Below, piece by piece: positions 24,764 to 32,901 of a DNA stretch of 62,156 bases (positions are counted from its first letter, which is position 1; each line of letters begins with the position of its first letter). The position numbers and the translations under genes were made by a program. Origin of the DNA: Corynebacterium lipophiloflavum DSM 44291 (GTDB lineage Bacteria; Actinomycetota; Actinomycetes; Mycobacteriales; Mycobacteriaceae). The stretch lies in the NCBI RefSeq assembly GCF_000159635.1, contig NZ_GG667200.1:1-62156 (forward strand), written 5' to 3'. Under the pieces are notes generated by a model. It made no database searches, had not been told where the DNA came from, and worked only from the letters and a program-made list of their open reading frames with translations.

Positions 24764-26971
24764 TTAAGCGATACCGTGAATGGCCTTGAACTCGCGGCGC
24801 TTCGCGTGCAGGATCGGCTCGGTGTAGCCCGACGGCGACTCCGTGCCCTTTAGGATCAGGTCCTTCGCGGCCTGGAAGCCCACGGACTGATCGAAGTCAG
24901 CGGCCATTGGCAGGTAGTTTGCATCCCCAGCGTTCTGCTCGTCGACGACCTTCGCCATGCGCTCGAGAGACTCAATGACCTGGTCCTCGGTGACCACGCC
25001 GTGGACCAGCCAGTTAGCCAGGATCTGCGAGGAAATGCGCAGCGTGGCGCGGTCCTCCATCAGGTCGACGTTGTGGATGTCCGGCACCTTCGAGCAGCCG
25101 ACGCCCTGTTCAACCCAGCGCACCACGTAGCCGAGGATGGACTGGCAGTTGTTGTCCAGCTCCTCGCGCTTTTCTTCATCGGACCAGTTGTCACCCTCGG
25201 CGACCGGCACCGTCAAAATGTCGTGCAGGCTGTCGCGGCGGCCGGCGGCGCGCAGCTCCTCCTGCACGGCAAACACATCAACCTGGTGGTAGTGGGTGGC
25301 GTGCAGGGTCGCACCCGTCGGGGACGGAACCCACGCGGTGTTCGCACCCTCCTTGGGCTGGCCGATCTTCTTCTCCACCATCGCGGCCATGTGCTCGGTC
25401 TCGGCCCACATGCCCTTGCCAATCTGGGCGCGGCCCGGCAGGCCGTGCTCGATGCCAGCATCGACATTGTTGTTCTCGTAGGCCTGCTTCCATGCGGCGG
25501 TCTGCAAACCGGCCTTGCGCACGAACGGGCCCGCGTACATGGAGGTGTGAATCTCATCGCCGGTGCGGTCCAGGAAGCCGGTGTTGATGAACACCAGGCG
25601 GTCGGCCGCGGCGTCGATGCAGGCATCCAGGTTGACGGAGGTGCGGCGCTCCTCATCCATCACGCCGACCTTGACCGTAAAGCGCGGCAGTCCGAGGATC
25701 TGCTCGACGCGGTCGAAGATCTCGTTGGTGAAGGCGACTTCCTCCGGGCCGTGCTGCTTCGGCTTGACGATGTACATCGAACCGGCGCGCGAGTTGCGGT
25801 GCGGGTTATCCTCGCGCAGGCCAGGAATGGCGGACGCGACGGTGATGATGCCGTCGAGCAGGCCCTCCGGGACCTCCTCGCCGTCGACAAGGATCGCCGG
25901 GGTGGTCATCAGGTGGCCGACGTTGCGGCATAGCATCATCGCGCGGCCGTGGAGGCGAACCTCCTCACCGTCCTTGGAGGTGTAGAAGAGGTCGTCTTCC
26001 TGGGTGCGCTCGAAGGACTTGTCGCCCTTAGCGACGGTCTCCGAAATGTCGCCCTTGTTCAGGCCGAACCAGGTGGCGTAGGCCGCGGCCTTGTCCGAGC
26101 CGTCGACCGCGGCGGAAGAGTCCTCGAAGTCCATGATCGAGCTCACGGCCGCCTCAAGCACGACGTCCTTGACGTGAGCCTTATCGCCCTTGCCCACCGG
26201 GTGCTCGGCATCGATCTGGATCAAGATGTGCAGGCCGTTGTTGCGCAGCACGATCGCCTCGGGGTTCTCAACATCACCCTGATAGCCGACGTAGACCTCG
26301 GGGTTGGCCAGCGCAACCTCGCGGCCGTCGACCGTGGCGGAGAAGCTGCCGCCGGAGACGGAGTACTTCTCCACATCGGCGTGGCTTGCACCGTCAAGCG
26401 GGACGGCCTTGTCTAGGAAGTCGCGGGCCCACGCGATCACCTTGTCGCCGCGCACCGGGTTGTAGCCCTTGCCCGGCTCTGCGCCACCATCCTCAGGAAT
26501 GACGTCGGTGCCGTAGAGGGCGTCGTACAGCGAGCCGAAGCGGGCATTGGCTGCGTTGATGGCGAAACGCGCGTTGGTGATCGGCACAACGAGCTGCGGG
26601 CCGGCGACCTCGGCGAATTCAGGGTCGACGTTTTCGGTGCGGATCTGGGTCTCGCGGGGCTGGTCGACGAGGTAGCCGATCTCACGCAGGAACTGCTCGT
26701 GCTGCTTCGGATCAGGCTGGCCCGGGTTAGCGCGGTAGTATTCATCAAGCTGGCGCTGCAAGTCATCGCGGCGCTCGAGGAGGGCCTTGTTCTTCGGGGT
26801 CAGGTCCGCGAAGTAACGCGCGGTCTCAGCCCAGAAAGTGTCGACGTCCATCCCGATCTCCGGCAGGAGAGTGTTGTTGACGAAATCGTGCAGGGGCTTA
26901 GCCACCTGGAGGCCGGCGACCTCGACACGTTCGGTGCGGTCTTCGTGGGCGCTAAACGTAGGCGTAGTCAT
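24764..26971 (-). CDS. glcB: malate synthase G
   Basis: A 735-aa monomeric G-type malate synthase (called aceB in C. glutamicum). Condenses glyoxylate with acetyl-CoA to malate, second step of the glyoxylate shunt. TIM-barrel with [55 protein letters not shown], and the C-terminal domain with [20 protein letters not shown]. Normal length. Divergent from aceA across 436 bp, the standard corynebacterial arrangement for joint acetate control. Confidence 0.97.
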   Translation of the reverse strand: MTTPTFSAHEDRTERVEVAGLQVAKPLHDFVNNTLLPEIGMDVDTFWAETARYFADLTPKNKALLERRDDLQRQLDEYYRANPGQPDPKQHEQFLREIGYLVDQPRETQIRTENVDPEFAEVAGPQLVVPITNARFAINAANARFGSLYDALYGTDVIPEDGGAEPGKGYNPVRGDKVIAWARDFLDKAVPLDGASHADVEKYSVSGGSFSATVDGREVALANPEVYVGYQGDVENPEAIVLRNNGLHILIQIDAEHPVGKGDKAHVKDVVLEAAVSSIMDFEDSSAAVDGSDKAAAYATWFGLNKGDISETVAKGDKSFERTQEDDLFYTSKDGEEVRLHGRAMMLCRNVGHLMTTPAILVDGEEVPEGLLDGIITVASAIPGLREDNPHRNSRAGSMYIVKPKQHGPEEVAFTNEIFDRVEQILGLPRFTVKVGVMDEERRTSVNLDACIDAAADRLVFINTGFLDRTGDEIHTSMYAGPFVRKAGLQTAAWKQAYENNNVDAGIEHGLPGRAQIGKGMWAETEHMAAMVEKKIGQPKEGANTAWVPSPTGATLHATHYHQVDVFAVQEELRAAGRRDSLHDILTVPVAEGDNWSDEEKREELDNNCQSILGYVVRWVEQGVGCSKVPDIHNVDLMEDRATLRISSQILANWLVHGVVTEDQVIESLERMAKVVDEQNAGDANYLPMAADFDQSVGFQAAKDLILKGTESPSGYTEPILHAKRREFKAIHGIA

Positions 26972-27407
26972 AAAATGCGCATTCCTTTCGGCAGTGTTGC
27001 TGCAGTGTTGCGTAGGACTTTCTACCCGAGGTTAGTGAGGCGGGTCACGGAAGTAAACGAGATACTTGGCTTCGCAACCCTCTACTACCCCCGTTCGGTT
27101 TTTGGTTTACCCCGCGCCCGTTACCGCTACGGCCATTTACACCCCCTGAGGCTTTGCGCTGCAAACAGTTTGAAAAAGCGCGCAACCAGCAGAACTCTCA
27201 TTGGGAGGCCAGAAGATGCGGGGGTGGAACTTCGCAAACTTAACAGATCTGGCCCGTCCCCCCGTGCGAAAACTAACACAGGAGAGATATTGACGAAGAT
27301 CACCCCCACAGCAATACTGGTTACAACGTCACCCGCTTAGTGTCTCAATTCACAGACGGCGGGATCGGCTCGCAGAAACACAATCTTTCCCATTGAAAGG
27401 GGCAAGT
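26972..27407. promoter_or_regulatory. divergent glcB/aceA promoter region with RamB-like site
   Basis: 436 bp without a gene. GGAACTTCGCAAA at 27226-27238 agrees with the RamB box (A[A/G]AACTTTGCAAA) at 11 of 13 positions. A second partial, GCTGCAAACAGTTTG, is near 27160. Short C/G tracts (ACTACCCCCG near 27085, ACACCCCCTGAGG near 27138) resemble RamA half-sites. RamA activates and RamB represses glyoxylate genes in C. glutamicum; occupancy here is inferred. Confidence 0.55.
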
Positions 27408-28703
27408 ATGACCACCAACACCGGCAAGGCACGTACCGCAGCAGAGATCCAGAAGGACTGGGACGAGAACCCCCGTTGGGCAGGCGTCCAGCGCGACTAC
27501 ACCGCCGAGCAGGTTGAGAAGCTGCAGGGCACCGTCGTCGAGGAGCACACGCTGGCAAAGCGCGGCGCTGAGATCCTCTGGGAGGGTGTCAACCAGGGCG
27601 ACGGCAAGTACATCCACGCTCTCGGCGCTCTGACCGGTAACCAGGCTGTGCAGCAGGTCCGCGGTGGCCTCAAGGCCATCTACCTTTCCGGCTGGCAGGT
27701 CGCAGGTGACGCCAACCTCTCCGGCCACACCTACCCGGACCAGTCCCTGTACCCGGCCAACTCCGTTCCGAACGTCGTTCGCCGCGTTAACAACGCAATG
27801 CTGCGCGCTGACGAGATCGCCCGCGTCGAGGGCGACGACTCCGTCGACAACTGGGTTGTCCCGGTCGTCGCCGACGGCGAGGCTGGCTTCGGTGGCGCTC
27901 TGAACGTTTACGAGCTGCAGAAGGCCATGATCGCCGCTGGTGCCGCTGGCACCCACTGGGAGGACCAGCTCGCTTCCGAGAAGAAGTGCGGCCACCTCGG
28001 TGGCAAGGTTCTTATCCCAACCCAGCAGCACATCCGCACCCTGACCTCCGCTCGCCTGGCTGCCGACGTTGCCAACACCCCGACGGTTGTCATCGCACGT
28101 ACCGACGCTGAGGCCGCAACCCTGATCACCTCCGACGTTGACGAGCGCGACCAGCAGTTCCTGACCGGCGAGAAGTCCGCTGAGGGCTACTACTACGTCA
28201 AGAACGGCATCGAGCCCTGCATCGCCCGTGCGAAGAGCTACGCTCCGTACGCTGACCTGATCTGGATGGAGACCGGCACCCCGGATCTCGAGCTGGCCAA
28301 GAAGTTCTCCGAGGCTGTCAAGGCCGAGTTCCCGGATCAGCTGCTCGCTTACAACTGCTCCCCGTCCTTCAACTGGTCCGCACACCTCTCCCCGGAGGAG
28401 ATCGCGAAGTTCCAGAAGGAGCTCGGCGCGATGGGCTTCGCCTTCCAGTTCATCACCCTGGCTGGCTTCCACTCGCTCAACTACGGCATGTTCGACCTGG
28501 CTCACGGCTACGCTCGCGAGGGCATGACCGCCTTCGTGGACCTGCAGAACCGCGAGTTCAAGGCTGCCGAGGAGCGCGGCTTCACCGCCGTCAAGCACCA
28601 GCGCGAGGTTGGCGCTGGCTACTTCGACTCCATCGCCACCACGGTCGACCCGAACACCTCCACCGCAGCCCTGAAGGGCTCCACCGAGGAGTCTCAGTTC
28701 TAG
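27408..28703 (+). CDS. aceA: isocitrate lyase
   Basis: A 431-aa isocitrate lyase splitting isocitrate to glyoxylate and succinate. Catalytic loop [11 protein letters not shown] (active-site Cys near 195), [11 protein letters not shown], and YNCSPSFNW are all present. Codon use is strikingly restricted (many GCT, GTC, CGT, AAG), pointing to very high expression. ATG 27408 lies after GAAAGGGGCAAGT. Ends at an intrinsic terminator. Confidence 0.97.
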   Translation: MTTNTGKARTAAEIQKDWDENPRWAGVQRDYTAEQVEKLQGTVVEEHTLAKRGAEILWEGVNQGDGKYIHALGALTGNQAVQQVRGGLKAIYLSGWQVAGDANLSGHTYPDQSLYPANSVPNVVRRVNNAMLRADEIARVEGDDSVDNWVVPVVADGEAGFGGALNVYELQKAMIAAGAAGTHWEDQLASEKKCGHLGGKVLIPTQQHIRTLTSARLAADVANTPTVVIARTDAEAATLITSDVDERDQQFLTGEKSAEGYYYVKNGIEPCIARAKSYAPYADLIWMETGTPDLELAKKFSEAVKAEFPDQLLAYNCSPSFNWSAHLSPEEIAKFQKELGAMGFAFQFITLAGFHSLNYGMFDLAHGYAREGMTAFVDLQNREFKAAEERGFTAVKHQREVGAGYFDSIATTVDPNTSTAALKGSTEESQF

Positions 28704-28729
28704 TCATCCGCTAGGAAAGAGCGCGTAAG

Positions 28730-28764
28730 AGAGGGGAAGCCTAGACCAGGGCTTCCCCTCTTTT
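28730..28764 (+). terminator. aceA terminator
   Basis: GAGGGGAAGCC pairs with GGCTTCCCCTC around a short loop and is followed by TTTT. Confidence 0.88.
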
Positions 28765-28797
28765 GCTTCCCGCAACGATTGAAAGGAGTGTTTTCTA

Positions 28798-29292
28798 ATG
28801 CCCTCATGCATGGCAACAGCAGATATCGCCGATCTATACGGCGACCAGGAGCAGCTCGCAAGCTGCGACACCCAATTCACCAACTACGGCGGCCACACCG
28901 AGTTCTGCGGAGAGATCGTCACCATCAAATGCTTCCAGGACAACGGCCTGGTCAAGAAGACGTTGAACTCCCCCGGCAACGGCCGCGTCCTTGTCGTTGA
29001 CGGCCACGGCGGGCTGCACACCGCGCTGATGGGCGACATGATCGCCCAGGCTGGCGTGGACAACGGCTGGGCGGGCGTTGTCATCAACGGCGCAATCCGC
29101 GACTCTGCTGAGGTTGCGAAGATGCCGTTCGGCTGCAAGGCGCTGGGCACGAACCCGCGCAAGTCGAACAAGGATGGCGCGGGCGAGGTCAACGTCCAGG
29201 TCACCTTCGGCGGCGTCGTGTTCCACCCGGGGCACTTCCTCTACGCCGACGCCGACGGCGTCGTGGTCACGGCGGAGCCCATCGACCACTAA
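28798..29292 (+). CDS. rraA: RraA-family protein
   Basis: A 164-aa RraA/HMG-aldolase-fold protein. Motifs [30 protein letters not shown] and the signature [17 protein letters not shown] match. In E. coli RraA inhibits RNase E; many relatives instead have aldolase or oxaloacetate decarboxylase activity with metal bound at the GD...R-D motif, and actinobacterial members are not settled. ATG 28798 follows AAAGGAG. Followed 10 bp later by the Nei-type glycosylase, likely one operon. Confidence 0.9.
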   Translation: MPSCMATADIADLYGDQEQLASCDTQFTNYGGHTEFCGEIVTIKCFQDNGLVKKTLNSPGNGRVLVVDGHGGLHTALMGDMIAQAGVDNGWAGVVINGAIRDSAEVAKMPFGCKALGTNPRKSNKDGAGEVNVQVTFGGVVFHPGHFLYADADGVVVTAEPIDH

Positions 29293-29302
29293 ACTGGCTA
29301 GG

Positions 29303-30097
29303 ATGCCCGAAGGCCACGTCATACACCGGCTCGCCGCGCACCTGAACTCCGGGTTCCGCGGCGGGCCGCTGTCTGTGTCCTCCCCGCAGGGCCGCTTCGA
29401 TGCCTCGCCTATCGACGCCTCCTCGCTCACCCTGGCCGAAGCCCACGGCAAGCACCTGTTTATCTGCTTCTCGACCGGGCACATTGTCTACATTCACCTG
29501 GGCCTGATCGGCAGCTTGCGCTTCGAGCCGGCGCGTGACGTGTGGGGCCAGATCCGCCTGCGCATCGTCGCAGGCGACGTGGCCGCGAACCTGCGCGGAC
29601 CACAATTTTGCCGCTACGTCTCCCCCGCCGAAATGCAGGCAATCCTCGATCGCACAGGAGAGGACCCGCTGCGTGACGACGCCTCACCCGACGCCCTATT
29701 CGCACGCGTGGGGGCGTCGAAACGCACGATTGGCTCGCTCATGATGGACCAAAAGCTCCTCGCCGGCGTGGGCAACATCTACCGCGCCGAGGCCCTCTTC
29801 CGGCAGGGCATCTCCCCCTTTGTGCCGGGATGTCAGCTGGAGCGGGATGCTTTCGATGCGGTCTGGGCGGACCTGGTTTCGCTGATGCGCTACGGCGTCG
29901 AGCACGGGCGGATCGATACCGTACGCGACGAACATACCCCCGAAGCGATGGGGCGCGACCCGCGCAAGGACGACCACGGCGGGGAAGTGTACGTCTACCG
30001 ACGCGCGGGTGAGCCCTGTTTTGTGTGCGGCGAGCCGATCGCGGTGCGCAAAGTGGAGGGGCGCAACCTGTTCTGGTGCCCCAAATGCCAGGGGTAG
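29303..30097 (+). CDS. Fpg/Nei-family DNA glycosylase, Nei2-like
   Basis: A 264-aa base-excision glycosylase/AP lyase. Starts MPEGHV: after Met removal Pro2 is the nucleophile and Glu3 the acid, with His at position 5 as in endonuclease VIII/Nei2 branches and not the MPELPE of MutM. H2TH region around DQKLLAGVGNIYRAEALF, and a C-terminal zinc finger with CFVCG and WCPKC. Removes oxidised pyrimidines in that branch; exact specificity inferred. Confidence 0.92.
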   Translation: MPEGHVIHRLAAHLNSGFRGGPLSVSSPQGRFDASPIDASSLTLAEAHGKHLFICFSTGHIVYIHLGLIGSLRFEPARDVWGQIRLRIVAGDVAANLRGPQFCRYVSPAEMQAILDRTGEDPLRDDASPDALFARVGASKRTIGSLMMDQKLLAGVGNIYRAEALFRQGISPFVPGCQLERDAFDAVWADLVSLMRYGVEHGRIDTVRDEHTPEAMGRDPRKDDHGGEVYVYRRAGEPCFVCGEPIAVRKVEGRNLFWCPKCQG

Positions 30098-30103
30098 GTG
30101 ACG

Positions 30104-30220
30104 CTATTGTCCCTGCTTGTAGATTTTGTAGAGCACCACCGCGATGGCGATGAGCAGCGCAGAGATCGTGATGACGGCGGCGATGGTGAGAAGGATGATG
30201 AGAACTTCCGAAATACCCAT
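30104..30220 (-). CDS. 38-residue single-helix membrane protein
   Basis: ATG 30220 to TAG 30104 encodes MGISEVLIIL..., one long hydrophobic helix of about 26 residues (Ile/Leu/Ala/Val) followed by YKIYKQGQ, a basic cytosolic end giving N-out or N-in anchoring. No clear ribosome site, so a leaderless or low-level transcript is possible. Composition and tail look like a real membrane peptide and the frame bias is strong. Convergent with the glycosylase gene, 6 bp apart. Confidence 0.5.
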   Translation of the reverse strand: MGISEVLIILLTIAAVITISALLIAIAVVLYKIYKQGQ

Positions 30221-30247
30221 GGGTTCGACTGTACGCCCCCCTTGGGT

Positions 30248-30417
30248 GTGACAAATGTTGCATGCCACGTTTCCTGACCTGGGGAAACTTCCAAATGATG
30301 CGCCATCTTTGCAACTTTTGTCACTACGCCACCTCCGAGTGTGACAAATGTTGCTCGCCCCCGAATCTGACCTGGGGGAACACCGAAACAGAGTGCGATC
30401 CCTGCAACTTTTGTCAC
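30248..30417. repeat. two tandem 77-bp palindromic elements, 93-bp period
   Basis: Unit 1 spans 30248-30324 and unit 2 30341-30417. Each begins GTGACAAATGTTGC and ends GCAACTTTTGTCAC, inverted repeats of each other with one mismatch, so each unit can fold end to end. The shared core is CTGACCTGGGG. Flanking the core, unit 1 has GTTTCC/GGAAAC and unit 2 CCCCC/GGGGG: different sequence, same pairing. The remainder differs between units. Spacers after each unit share TAC-CCACC. Located 21 bp before the nnr start codon. Confidence 0.85.
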
Positions 30418-30438
30418 TACCCCACCTACAGTGACCTC

Positions 30439-31884
30439 ATGAGCAACCTCGCCTACACCGCTGACCAGATCCGCGCCGCGGAAGCGCCCCTGCTCGACGC
30501 GCAGGAGCACCCCGACCAGCTGATGCAAGCCGCCGCGCACCAGGTGTTCAGGGTCGCGCGGGAGTTAGCTGCCAAGGGCAGGGTTCTGCTGCTCGTGGGC
30601 AAGGGTGGCAACGGCGGCGACGCACTCTACGCCGGCGCCGAGCTCGCGATGTCCGGGTGCAACGTCGATGCCTGGCGAGCTTTCGACACCGCCCAGCCAC
30701 GCGCGCTGGAGGCATTCCGCAACGCCGGCGGCGCCCTCGTCGACAGTCCAGAAGGCGACTACAACCTGGTCATCGACGGCATCCTCGGACTCGGCGGCGC
30801 CGGCGACCTGCCGTGGACGCTGTCTTTCAATGCCCCGATCCTCTCCATCGACGTGCCCAGCGGGATCAGCGCCGACACCGGTGAGCGCGGCGCCAATCAC
30901 CTCACCGCCGATTACACAATCACCTTCGGCGGGTGGCGCCTCGCCCACGCACTGGCACCAGAGTGCGGCGTCCAGCTCCTCGCCGACATCGGCGGTCTCG
31001 CCGCGCAGCTCGCGACCTCCCCCGGCACACCGATCTACCGGGCGAGCGGCCCCGAAACTGCCTGGCCAGACGGCATCACCCAACTCGGCACCCCGACTCT
31101 CGGAACCTCCGAGCCCGGCTTTTACGACGACAAGTACACTGGCGGCGTCGTCGGCATCCGCGCGGGCAGCGGCACCTACCCCGGCGCGGCGATCCTGTGC
31201 ACCGCCGGCGCTGTCGCTGCCACGCCGGGCATGGTGCGCTACGCGGGCCCGCAGGCGCTGGAAGTCGTGCGCGCGCACCCCGAGGTCGTCGCCACGGACT
31301 CGATCGACAGCGCCGGGCGCGTCCAGGCCTGGGTGTTCGGCCCCGGCGCGGGCACCGACGCCGACGCCGCACGCGACCTCGAGCGCATCCTCGGCATGCA
31401 GCTGCCAGTGCTTATCGACGCCGACGGGCTGACACTGCTGGAAAAGCACGCCCACCTTCGCCAACAGGTACTCTCAAGGGGGAACCCTACTGTTGTGACC
31501 CCCCACGATGGCGAGTTCGCACGACTGCGGCAGGCACTAGAACTGCACGGGGCACACCGCCTCCACGGGACTCGAGAGCTCGCCGAAGCGATGGGCTGCA
31601 CTGTGGTTCGCAAGGGTCGCGCCACCATCATTGCGAACCCCGACGGCCCAGCCGAGGTCGTTGATATCGGCTCGTCCTGGGCCGCGACCCCCGGCTCCGG
31701 CGATGTGCTCGCCGGCGTCATGGGCGCGCGGATTGCACGCGACGGGGCCGAGCGCCTGCACGAGTCCGTGATCGTGCACGGGGAGGCTGCGGCGCTCGCT
31801 GCTCGGACGGAGTTTGGCGTCGCGCAGACGTCGGCAAGCGACATTGCTCGCCGCATTCGGGCGGCGACGGCGAAGCTAAGCTAG
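30439..31884 (+). CDS. nnrE/nnrD: bifunctional NAD(P)H-hydrate epimerase / dehydratase
   Basis: A 481-aa fusion repairing damaged NADH/NADPH. N-terminal YjeF_N epimerase domain (1-205) with VGKGGNGGDALYAG; C-terminal ribokinase-like ADP/ATP-dependent dehydratase (about 215-480) with VFGPGAG, TPHDGEFARL and the catalytic-site motif PGSGDVLAGVMGA. Start ATG 30439 chosen from family alignment (MSNLAYTADQIRAAE); an in-frame ATG at 30262 would place the start inside the palindromic repeats and add a Cys-rich leader. No strong ribosome site. Stop overlaps the convergent dehydrogenase by 9 bp. Confidence 0.93.
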   Translation: MSNLAYTADQIRAAEAPLLDAQEHPDQLMQAAAHQVFRVARELAAKGRVLLLVGKGGNGGDALYAGAELAMSGCNVDAWRAFDTAQPRALEAFRNAGGALVDSPEGDYNLVIDGILGLGGAGDLPWTLSFNAPILSIDVPSGISADTGERGANHLTADYTITFGGWRLAHALAPECGVQLLADIGGLAAQLATSPGTPIYRASGPETAWPDGITQLGTPTLGTSEPGFYDDKYTGGVVGIRAGSGTYPGAAILCTAGAVAATPGMVRYAGPQALEVVRAHPEVVATDSIDSAGRVQAWVFGPGAGTDADAARDLERILGMQLPVLIDADGLTLLEKHAHLRQQVLSRGNPTVVTPHDGEFARLRQALELHGAHRLHGTRELAEAMGCTVVRKGRATIIANPDGPAEVVDIGSSWAATPGSGDVLAGVMGARIARDGAERLHESVIVHGEAAALAARTEFGVAQTSASDIARRIRAATAKLS

Positions 31885-32814
31885 CTTTTCCCAGGTCGCA
31901 TCGTCGATGTCAAGCTCGGCGGGAGCGGGACGGGTGCGGCCCGGGATGTAGACCTCGTGCTCGTCGGCGAGCGTCGCGAGGTGTGCCTGCAGGCGTCCGA
32001 GGGTACCCGCTCCGAAAAAGTCCGGGTCGATGACCAGCGCGAACAGCCCCACGCGCGGTGGCTCATCGCCCCTATTCGCAGCGCTTTTCGACGACTCCCT
32101 GCCCGCCAACATCGCCAGCATTTCAAACACGAGCGCGAGGTTCCCGCCGCGGTGGCCCCCATTGGGCAGCAGCGCACCCTCGTCGACAGCGACACTGGCA
32201 TCGTCCGTCGGCCGGCCCGCGGCGTCAACGGCCCACCCCTGCGGCAGCGGCTCCCCGCGCTCGGCGTGCTGGCGCACCCGCATAAACGCCGCCGGCGTCG
32301 CGGCCTGATCCACCACCATGGCCTCGGGGATACCGAATGTCACAGGGTTTGTGCCGACGACGCGCTCGCCTGAGGCGTTGAGCGTGACAAGGGCGGGTGA
32401 GTTCGTCGTGGTCAAGCTGATCAGCCCGTGGCGAGCAAAAAAGCGCGCATACCACCCGAGCTCCCCGGTAGTAAAGGTCTTACGAACCGCGGCGACGGCG
32501 ACACCATTCGTGCGCGCGATATCGAGGAGCTGGTCGCGGTGCTTTTCCAGCGCGAACTGCGCCAGCCCGTCGTCGGCGTCAATGGCTAGCACGCTGCCGC
32601 GCGCCGTCGCAGTGGGGTTAGCTTGGCCGTTGATGCTCCTGTTATCCAACGCGGAGAGGTACGTGAGCAGGTGAAACGCGCCGTGACTTGGCTTGCCAGC
32701 GAGTTCGGCGTCGAGAAACACGCCGGCCGAGGACTCTGCCTGCTCCTCGCTCATGCCATGGGCGCGCAGGGCGTCGAAGAACGTGGTGCGGACCGTGTCG
32801 ATGCCGAGCTTCAT
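31876..32814 (-). CDS. LDH2/malate dehydrogenase-family oxidoreductase
   Basis: A 312-aa protein of the Ldh_2 (YlbC/YiaK-like) NAD(P)-dependent 2-hydroxyacid or ureidoglycolate dehydrogenase family. GKPSHGAFHLLTYL carries the catalytic His (SHG), with TTTNSPALV, VGTNPVTFGIP and LPNGGHRGGNLALVFEML as family signatures. Substrate could be malate, lactate or sulfolactate. ATG 32814 follows TTGGAGG; a TTG three codons earlier is open. Confidence 0.85.
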   Translation of the reverse strand: MKLGIDTVRTTFFDALRAHGMSEEQAESSAGVFLDAELAGKPSHGAFHLLTYLSALDNRSINGQANPTATARGSVLAIDADDGLAQFALEKHRDQLLDIARTNGVAVAAVRKTFTTGELGWYARFFARHGLISLTTTNSPALVTLNASGERVVGTNPVTFGIPEAMVVDQAATPAAFMRVRQHAERGEPLPQGWAVDAAGRPTDDASVAVDEGALLPNGGHRGGNLALVFEMLAMLAGRESSKSAANRGDEPPRVGLFALVIDPDFFGAGTLGRLQAHLATLADEHEVYIPGRTRPAPAELDIDDATWEKLA

Positions 32815-32880
32815 AGCCTCCAAGGTAGTGGGTTCGCGTGGGTGGAGATTGCGAGATGCATTTGCGGCGACTTACAGAGT

Positions 32881-32901
32881 GAAATGCAATGCAAATGCAA
32901 T
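32881..32901. repeat. ATGCAATGCA repeat, right after AlbA_2 stop
   Basis: AATGCAATGCAAATGCAAT-type tandem 6-mers (TGCAAT/TGCAAA) directly follow the stop codon of the AlbA_2 gene. A related GATGCATTTGCGG lies about 30 bp further left. The same ATGCAATGCA units occur upstream of the gene's start. Confidence 0.7.

Noticed and set aside
26999..27309. Small genes in the glcB-aceA gap
   Set aside because: Frames of about 60 codons have no ribosome sites and overlap the expected regulatory region.
30248..30417. CRISPR array
   Set aside because: Only two units, internally palindromic and 77 bp long, without spacer-repeat alternation or cas genes.
30262..30438. N-terminal extension of nnrE/nnrD from ATG 30262
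   Set aside because: The family starts at ATG 30439, and the extra residues come from palindromic repeats; kept only as a low-interest finding.
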